Origin: DASPSM01 sp963800135
Lineage (GTDB): Bacteria > Planctomycetota > Planctomycetia > Planctomycetales > Planctomycetaceae
Assembly (NCBI GenBank): GCA_963800135.1
Contig: CAWCZR010000004.1
Coordinates: forward strand, 620,001 to 684,000
Direction: 5' to 3'
Length of the DNA: 64,000 nucleotides
The first letter of the stretch is position 1; every line of letters starts with the position of its first letter. Of this stretch, positions 58,709 to 64,000 are shown piece after piece. The notes beneath the pieces are model-generated. The model ran no database searches, was not told where the DNA came from, and saw only the letters and a list, made by a program, of their open reading frames with translations. The position numbers were made by a program, and so were the translations under genes.

Positions 58709-60019
58709 ATGAGTGCTCCTGCGTTGGTCAGCCCGGCCCGCCCCGCTCGGCGGTTCGCTTTTGATTACGGCTGGGTGGTCGTCGTGCTCGCGGCCCTGGC
58801 GATGACGGCCACGCTCCCCGGCCGCACGCACGGACTGGGATTGATCACCGAGCCCCTGCTCGCCGACCTGGGAATCGAGCGCACGCTGTTCGGGCGGATC
58901 AATCTCGTCACCTGCTTGCTGGGAACGGTATTTTGCCTGCCTGCCGGCTGGATGCTCGATCGCTTCGGCATTCGCATCGCCACCTCCTGCACGGTGATGG
59001 TGCTCGCGGTGTCCGTCATCGGCATGGCGACGGCCCACACGGTGTTGGCGCTCACCTTGTGGCTGGTGCTCGTCCGCGGCGTGGGGCAAAGCGCCCTGTC
59101 GATCGTGAGCATGGCGGCCGTCGGGAAATGGTTTCGGGGACGACGACTCGGCGTGGCCATGGGAGTCTACGCGGTCTTGCTCACCTTCGGGTTCATTGGC
59201 AGCGTCGTCTGGCTCGGCTCGGCCGTGGAGAAATCCGGCTGGCGGACGGCCTGGAGCCAGCTCGGTTGGATCCTGTTGCTCGGCATGGTGCCTCTCAGTT
59301 TATTGGCGCGGAATCCGGCGGCCGGAGCTGACGAGGCCGACGATTCTTCGTTGCCCATGTCCGCGGATTTGCCGCCCGTCGACTTTTCCTTCGGCCAGGC
59401 GATTCGAACGCCGGCCTTTTGGGTGTTCGCCGTGGGAGCCGGCGCGTTCAACCTCGTCTGGTCGGCACTCACGCTATTTAACGAGTCGATTCTCAAAGAG
59501 CACGGGTTCGATGCTCACGCCGCCATCAGCGTGATGGCCATGCTCGTCGGCACCGGCCTGCTCTCGAACCTCGTGGGCGGCGCCTTGGTCCGCCGCCGCC
59601 GAATCGGCTGGCTGCTCGGGGCCGGGCTGTCGACGCTGGCGATCGCCCTCGTTTGCTTTCCGCGGGTGACGACCAGCGCGGCTTTGATGTCGTATGCCGC
59701 GGGCATCGGCATCGCGGGGGGACTGGTGACGGTCGTCTTCTTCGCTGCCTGGAGCAGCCTGTTCGGCCGCGCGCAAGTCGGCCGCATCCAGGGACTGGCT
59801 CAGCTCATCACGGTTGTCGCGTCGGCGATCGGTCCCGACCTGATGGCCGAAGGCCGTGCACTTTCCACTTCCTACTCGCCGATGTTTTATGTGGCCGCGG
59901 CGGCGACGGGCGCGCTCGCGCTGGCGGCCTGTTTCGTCCGCGTTCCAACAGTCGATTCGACGATGAGCACGCTAGCCGACGCGCACCTCGCATCCGTGGC
60001 CGCGACGCAAGAGGCCTAA
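58709..60019 (+). CDS. Major facilitator superfamily transporter
   Basis: This 436-residue protein has twelve hydrophobic segments starting after FAFDYGWVVVV and an MFS motif A-like loop GWMLDRFGIR between segments 2 and 3. The central loop (ADEADDSSLPMSADLPPVD) is cytosolic and acidic. ATG 58709; GGGAGA lies about 13 bases upstream. The pattern resembles the oxalate/formate- and nitrate-type MFS carriers, but the substrate cannot be assigned. Likely controlled through the palindrome at 58531. Confidence 0.88.
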   Translation: MSAPALVSPARPARRFAFDYGWVVVVLAALAMTATLPGRTHGLGLITEPLLADLGIERTLFGRINLVTCLLGTVFCLPAGWMLDRFGIRIATSCTVMVLAVSVIGMATAHTVLALTLWLVLVRGVGQSALSIVSMAAVGKWFRGRRLGVAMGVYAVLLTFGFIGSVVWLGSAVEKSGWRTAWSQLGWILLLGMVPLSLLARNPAAGADEADDSSLPMSADLPPVDFSFGQAIRTPAFWVFAVGAGAFNLVWSALTLFNESILKEHGFDAHAAISVMAMLVGTGLLSNLVGGALVRRRRIGWLLGAGLSTLAIALVCFPRVTTSAALMSYAAGIGIAGGLVTVVFFAAWSSLFGRAQVGRIQGLAQLITVVASAIGPDLMAEGRALSTSYSPMFYVAAAATGALALAACFVRVPTVDSTMSTLADAHLASVAATQEA

Positions 60020-60179
60020 CACCCCCACGCCGGTCGCACGGCAGGCCGAGCGTTTGTTGCGTGCGCCGCCGCGTCGAACTACGATTCGCCTAGACGAACT
60101 GCCATTTCATTCGGCCAGCTCCGATTCGAATCCTTGCGGCCGCTCAGTTTTTCGCTGGATTCCTTTTGAGAGACCTCGC

Positions 60180-62006
60180 ATGTCTGTCGAAACCATTCCC
60201 CTTGCCGAAGCTCCGCAGCCGGCTCGACCGAAGAAGAAATTGCGGCTCTGGCCGGCGATTCCGTTTGTCGTTTTGATGCTGGCCGCCAAGGCAGCGCAGC
60301 CCCTTTTCCTGCAGCAGGCTGCGCCAAACTTTGCGGTCTTCATGACCATCGTGGCCGGCCCGATAGTCTGCTGCCTCATCCTGCTGCTGTGGTGGCTGTT
60401 CTTCACCCGCGCGCCGTGGAGTGACCGCCTGATCGGCCTGGCGGGCGCGGCTCTGGGTTGTGTGATCGCCTGGTACGTCGCCGATCCTTCGATTCACGGC
60501 CAGGCGTCCATCTTCTACGTACTGCCGGACGCCGCTCTGGCTTTCACCGTGGCCTTCCTGATTCTCTCGCGCTGGGGCGTGCGGCTGGGGACAGTGACGG
60601 CCCTCGTCGCCGGGGCCCTCGCGCTCGGCTACTGGGACACGGTGCGGTTTGACGGGATGTGGGGCAATTTCAAGGCGACCATGCACTGGCGCTGGGAGAA
60701 AACTCCGGAACAAGAGTTCCTCGCGGAACGCAATGCCGCGCCCACGGCAGCCGCCGCCGGCGCGAACGCCGAGCCGTTGGGGAAGGTCCTCTGGCCGCAG
60801 TTTCGCGGGCCGAAGCGCGACAGCGCTGTCCCGGGCGTCGCGCTCGACGTCGACTGGAAGACCCACGCTCCGAAGCAAATCTGGAAGCGCAAGGTCGGGC
60901 CGGGCTGGTCGTCGTTCAGCGTGGCGGGCAACCGGCTCTTCACGCAAGAGCAGCGCGGCGAGAACGAAGACGTTGTTTGCTACGACGCCAAGACCGGGGA
61001 GGAGCGCTGGATCAACGAGACCAAGGCCCGCTTCGACGAAGCGATGGGGGGCGCCGGGCCGCGAGCCACGCCGACGCTCGCCGGCGGACTGCTTTACGTG
61101 CAGGGTGCCGCGGGACTCTTGCAGTGCCTCGATCCGCTCACGGGAGCGGTCAAATGGAAGCGCGATTTGCTTAAGGAGGCGGACCGGAAGAAGACGCCCA
61201 TTTGGGGCTATGCGTCGTCTCCGTTAATTGTCGGCGACAAAGTCATCGCATACTCGTCGGGCGACGAAGGCGAGAAAGGGATGCTGCTGGCGTTCGACGC
61301 CACGACGGGCGAGCCGCGATGGAAAGCGACGGCCGGCAACAGCAGCTACAGCTCGCCGCAGTTGGCCAAGCTGGCGGGCCGCGAAGTCGTGCTGTTTTGG
61401 GGGCAGACCGGGCTCACCGCGGTCGACGCCCCAACGGGAAAGCCGGCCTGGAACTACGACTGGCTATTCCAGGGCTATCGCGTCGTTCAGCCGCTCCTGT
61501 TGAGCGAGACCTCGGTCTTGTTAGGCACCGGCATGGGCGAAGGCACGCGGCGGGTCGAGCTGGTCCCCGCCAAGGGCGCGGGCGAAGTGAAATTCGAGGA
61601 CCGCTGGACCTCGCACGATATGAAGCCCGACTTCAACGACTTCGTGGCCTTCGACGGCGCGCTCTACGGGCTCGATCACAACATCCTCTGCTGCGTCGAC
61701 CTGGCGACTGGAACCAAGAAGTGGAAAAACGGCCGCTACGGCAACGGCCAGATCCTGCTCCTGCCCGACGCGGGTCAGCTGCTCGTGCTGACGGAACAGG
61801 GCGAGCTGGTGCTGATCCAGGCCAACCCGTCCAAGCTCGACGAAGTGGCGCGGGCCAAGGTGCTCGAAGGCAAGACTTGGAACCACCCCGTGCTCGTCGG
61901 CAATCGGGTCTACGTCCGCAACGCCGAGGAAGCAGCGTGCTTCGAGGTGCCCCTGGCCAAACAAAGCACGGGCGACCCGGCCAAGGGCCAGCACCGGGAA
62001 CTGTGA
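60180..62006 (+). CDS. Membrane-anchored PQQ-type beta-propeller protein
   Basis: ATG 60180 gives 608 residues. Four or five membrane segments fill the first 160 residues (LWPAIPFVVLMLAA; IVCCLILLLWWLFF; ALAFTVAFLIL). An exported PQQ-like (BamB-like) propeller follows, with repeats of the type LLQCLDPLTGAVKWKRDL, LAFDATTGEPRWKA and CVDLATGTKKWKN. WPQFRGPKRDS at the junction is typical of planctomycete outer-membrane-assembly-like proteins. No catalytic residues are seen; probably a binding scaffold. Its last 97 bases overlap the zinc-ribbon frame on the opposite strand. Confidence 0.85.
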   Translation: MSVETIPLAEAPQPARPKKKLRLWPAIPFVVLMLAAKAAQPLFLQQAAPNFAVFMTIVAGPIVCCLILLLWWLFFTRAPWSDRLIGLAGAALGCVIAWYVADPSIHGQASIFYVLPDAALAFTVAFLILSRWGVRLGTVTALVAGALALGYWDTVRFDGMWGNFKATMHWRWEKTPEQEFLAERNAAPTAAAAGANAEPLGKVLWPQFRGPKRDSAVPGVALDVDWKTHAPKQIWKRKVGPGWSSFSVAGNRLFTQEQRGENEDVVCYDAKTGEERWINETKARFDEAMGGAGPRATPTLAGGLLYVQGAAGLLQCLDPLTGAVKWKRDLLKEADRKKTPIWGYASSPLIVGDKVIAYSSGDEGEKGMLLAFDATTGEPRWKATAGNSSYSSPQLAKLAGREVVLFWGQTGLTAVDAPTGKPAWNYDWLFQGYRVVQPLLLSETSVLLGTGMGEGTRRVELVPAKGAGEVKFEDRWTSHDMKPDFNDFVAFDGALYGLDHNILCCVDLATGTKKWKNGRYGNGQILLLPDAGQLLVLTEQGELVLIQANPSKLDEVARAKVLEGKTWNHPVLVGNRVYVRNAEEAACFEVPLAKQSTGDPAKGQHREL

Positions 62007-62233
62007 GCCGGAGCCGCTCGAGGTGCGCTGCAGCGCCGTCGCGAGGGCGGGGGTGGTGTATCCCGCCACGGAGCGAGGATCTCATCCTCGGAACGGGGAA
62101 CCGTCGCCGTCTGCTCGGACCGCGGCACCGTCAGCATCGTGCCGCAGTCGTTGCACTTGCCGCTCTTGCCCGCGGCATCATCACTTGTACGTATGGCACG
62201 CCCGCACTTTGGGCAGGCAAACCTGATGGTCAT
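61910..62233 (-). CDS. Zinc-ribbon protein (short or truncated)
   Basis: ATG 62233 starts a convincing planctomycete zinc ribbon: IRFACPKCGRAIRTSDDAAG, then CNDCGTMLTVP. After about residue 60 the sequence becomes Arg/Ser/Pro-rich, with no domain, and runs into the 3' end of the PQQ gene on the other strand. Either the gene is short and ends near there through an indel, or it is a real 107-residue protein. The first 40 residues are well supported; the end is not. Confidence 0.5.
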   Translation of the reverse strand: MTIRFACPKCGRAIRTSDDAAGKSGKCNDCGTMLTVPRSEQTATVPRSEDEILAPWRDTPPPPSRRRCSAPRAAPAHSSRCWPLAGSPVLCLARGTSKHAASSALRT

Positions 62234-62549
62234 GGCCCGTGACCCTCTGGGATTGCGAACTGCGTCAGATTTCGAAGCAACTTGCGAAGTCTAGCAAGAC
62301 TCAGCATGGAGCTGATACGCCGGATTGGCAAGAGCCGTCAAATGAAACTCGCAAACTTTGCCGCCGATCCGCAGCTTGACGCGCTCGCAAAATTTCGCGG
62401 GCACCGGAAAGAGGCTGACCGGCCCAGCTTTTGCATCACGACCGAGACCATGACCGAGAGCGAAATGATGCAGGACCAGCGTTGACGAAGTATTCTCCGC
62501 CCGAAGATGATTCTGAGGCGGGCCAGCAACTCTTGAGCGTCGATCAGGC
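62234..62549. other. Intergenic stretch, no gene seen
   Basis: These 316 bases separate the divergent zinc-ribbon and GT61-like genes. A 67-codon plus-strand frame at 62282-62485 has an N-terminus like a peptide but no domain, and is not called. The stretch must hold the promoters of both flanking genes. Confidence 0.4.
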
Positions 62550-63719
62550 ATGGTCCGATTACGTGTAACGAATGGTGCTTCTGATGGGGCGGCTATCGCT
62601 CCGACTCGCGCCCGGCTGCGCCACTTCGCGGATGCCGCGGCCACGATGGTGGGCTACAAAGTCCGCCGTGGGCTGGGAGTGTCGGCCCGCCAGCTAGCGG
62701 ACGTGGCTGAGAAGACCTGGGAGATCGCCCCGGGCGTCGACGAGCCGCATGTTCCCCTCTACATTCCCGAATCGCACTTCGGACGGATTCAAGCTCACGC
62801 TCCACCATACCAACACGAGCCGGTTTCCAGCCTGCTGGCCGCCATCCGGCCGGAGCGCCATCGCGGCGGCGCGACGCGGGCTTATTTACTGCGCGATGCA
62901 TTTCTGCTCGGCCAACGAATCTACTGTGGCCTTTACCAGGGCGATCTCTATTCAACGCTCGGCTGGCGCGCGTTGTGGCGTGCCAACACGGCGGAGATCG
63001 CCGAAGGCGTGATGGCGAGCACCTATTCCGCTGCGCGCTGGTTCGCCCACTTGCTCTACGACGAGTTCCCGCTGCAGGAACTGGCCTCGACCCTGGGCAA
63101 CTCAGTTGCCCACGTGCGACCGGCCTATCCGCATGAGCCCGGCTGGCGCGCCGTGCTGGACGTGCCGTCCCCTCCCGCGTACGCGGCCGTGCGAGCTCGC
63201 GAACTGATCTGGGTTGACGACTGCGGCCAGAACCTCGCCAAGCGCGGTCGCTATCAAGCGCTGCGTTCGCGCGTCACCGGTTTTGCCAACGGCCACGATC
63301 GCGTCTTCCTCCGACGCAATCCGTTTCCTGTCGGCGAAGTCCGCCGGATCGTCAACGGTGCAGAGGTGGAGGAGCGCCTCGTGCGGGAGGGGTTTCACAT
63401 CGTCGACACGGGGCACGTGACGGTCGACGAAATGCTCACGCGCTGCATGAATGCGTCGCTGGTCGTCAGTGTCGAGGGCTCGCACGCCGCCCCCGCGTAC
63501 TACTTTGCCCGCCGCGGCGCGTGTCTGTTATCCCTGTATCCGCCGCGCCGCGTCAGCGTGTTGATGCCGCGGTTGGCGAGCTTTTACGGGCAGGTTGGGG
63601 CGATGTTCGTCGGAGAGCCGTCCGCGGAAGGCGAGTCGGATTTCTACGTCAATCCCGACGAACTGATCCGCGAGATCGATCGCGCGGCCGAATTCGCCGG
63701 CCGGCAAAGCCTGCTTTAA
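62550..63719 (+). CDS. GT61/DUF563-like glycosyltransferase
   Basis: ATG 62550 gives 389 residues; Met at 62646 is an alternative. The C-terminal half has the GT61/DUF563 pattern: AELLWV-type segment RARELIWVDDCGQN, then VFLRRNPFP, EERLVREGFHIVDTGHVTVDEM and MNASLVVSVEGSHAAPAYYFARRG, where the E-G-S-H segment stands in for the family's GAHGA. It probably transfers a pentose or hexose to an extracellular or lipid-linked glycan. No membrane segment seen. Confidence 0.7.
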   Translation: MVRLRVTNGASDGAAIAPTRARLRHFADAAATMVGYKVRRGLGVSARQLADVAEKTWEIAPGVDEPHVPLYIPESHFGRIQAHAPPYQHEPVSSLLAAIRPERHRGGATRAYLLRDAFLLGQRIYCGLYQGDLYSTLGWRALWRANTAEIAEGVMASTYSAARWFAHLLYDEFPLQELASTLGNSVAHVRPAYPHEPGWRAVLDVPSPPAYAAVRARELIWVDDCGQNLAKRGRYQALRSRVTGFANGHDRVFLRRNPFPVGEVRRIVNGAEVEERLVREGFHIVDTGHVTVDEMLTRCMNASLVVSVEGSHAAPAYYFARRGACLLSLYPPRRVSVLMPRLASFYGQVGAMFVGEPSAEGESDFYVNPDELIREIDRAAEFAGRQSLL

Positions 63720-63728
63720 AGCCGGCGG

Positions 63729-64000
63729 CTACTGCACGGGAATCCGCGACAAGAGCTGCCGCGCCACGCCCGCAATTCGAGTTCCGGGAACGTTATTGAT
63801 TACGCGCTGTAGCAGGGCCGCCGCCTCAGGATAGATGCCCGCCCGAATCAGGTTGCGGGCGTTGGACACGAGGCCGCCGTATTGCCGTTGTGCCGCCGTG
63901 TCGGGGTTGAGGTATCCGGACGAAAGGGCCAGACCGAGCACTGGATACCCGCCCAAGAATTGGAGGTTGCTCGCCGCCGTCTGGTTTGCGGCTTGGTTTG
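63729..64000 (-). CDS. Hypothetical protein, C-terminal part (cut by right edge)
   Basis: The frame is open to base 64000 on the minus strand, with no stop, so the start is outside. The visible 90 residues (AASNLQFLGGYPVLGLALSSG; NARNLIRAGIYPEAAALLQR; VPGTRIAGVARQLL) end in TPR-like helices. Family unknown; the end fits a helical scaffold protein. It converges on the GT61-like gene across 9 bases. Confidence 0.6.
   Translation of the reverse strand, partial: NQAANQTAASNLQFLGGYPVLGLALSSGYLNPDTAAQRQYGGLVSNARNLIRAGIYPEAAALLQRVINNVPGTRIAGVARQLLSRIPVQ

Overview
The window is high-GC DNA from a member of the Planctomycetota. The evidence is the combination of DUF1549/DUF1553 and DUF1501 proteins with a WD40 partner, a DUF1559 protein with a prepilin-type N-terminus, an arylsulfatase, Tat-exported Gfo/Idh/MocA oxidoreductases, and a secretin-N/TPR/DUF2135-like protein with a Gly-rich tract. 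The genus cannot be fixed from this DNA. No rRNA, tRNA, CRISPR, insertion sequence, phage gene or plasmid gene was seen, so this reads as ordinary chromosome.

Layout. 1-3274: a large secretin-N/TPR protein, open at the left edge. 3288-5845 (minus): tsaD and a C-terminal processing protease. 6093-13162: addB-addA, coupled by an ATGA overlap. 13334-19982: a membrane-anchored WD40 protein, a WD40 propeller fused to a Gfo/Idh/MocA oxidoreductase, and a DUF3891 gene coupled to the fusion. 20009-26678: LmbE-type deacetylase, lipoprotein, a trpF-DUF1015-receiver run, an exported oxidoreductase and a sulfatase. 26967-30985: envelope genes (WaaP-like kinase, methyltransferase, glycosyltransferase, FtsW/RodA). 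32106-36869: rarA and a ribulokinase/sugar-isomerase pair. 36973-42165 (minus): hexose-phosphate mutase, acyltransferase, FHA protein, a membrane protein and a HEAT-repeat protein. 42540-47575: DUF1549/DUF1553, DUF1501 and WD40. 47582-55917: a coiled-coil membrane protein, larC, YkgJ, epmA, DUF1559, serA and a TPR lipoprotein. 56158-64000: retropepsin-like protease, lipase, MFS transporter, PQQ-type propeller, zinc ribbon, GT61-like transferase and a gene cut by the right edge.

Quality. About sixteen conserved genes or gene segments change reading frame inside otherwise intact domains (tsaD, ctp, addA, addB, WD40, araB-like, plsC, larC and the first gene). Several are housekeeping genes, so residual indels in the assembly are the simplest explanation. 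Frameshifted genes are given here as single spans with the approximate break points.

Most unusual content: the exported WD40-Gfo/Idh/MocA fusion overlapping a DUF3891 gene; a long coiled coil inserted into the DUF1549/DUF1553 protein; a His/Asp-rich tail on LarC; a perfect 20-bp palindrome upstream of an MFS gene whose half-site recurs upstream of ykgJ-epmA; and a lone FtsW-type gene among envelope-sugar genes.
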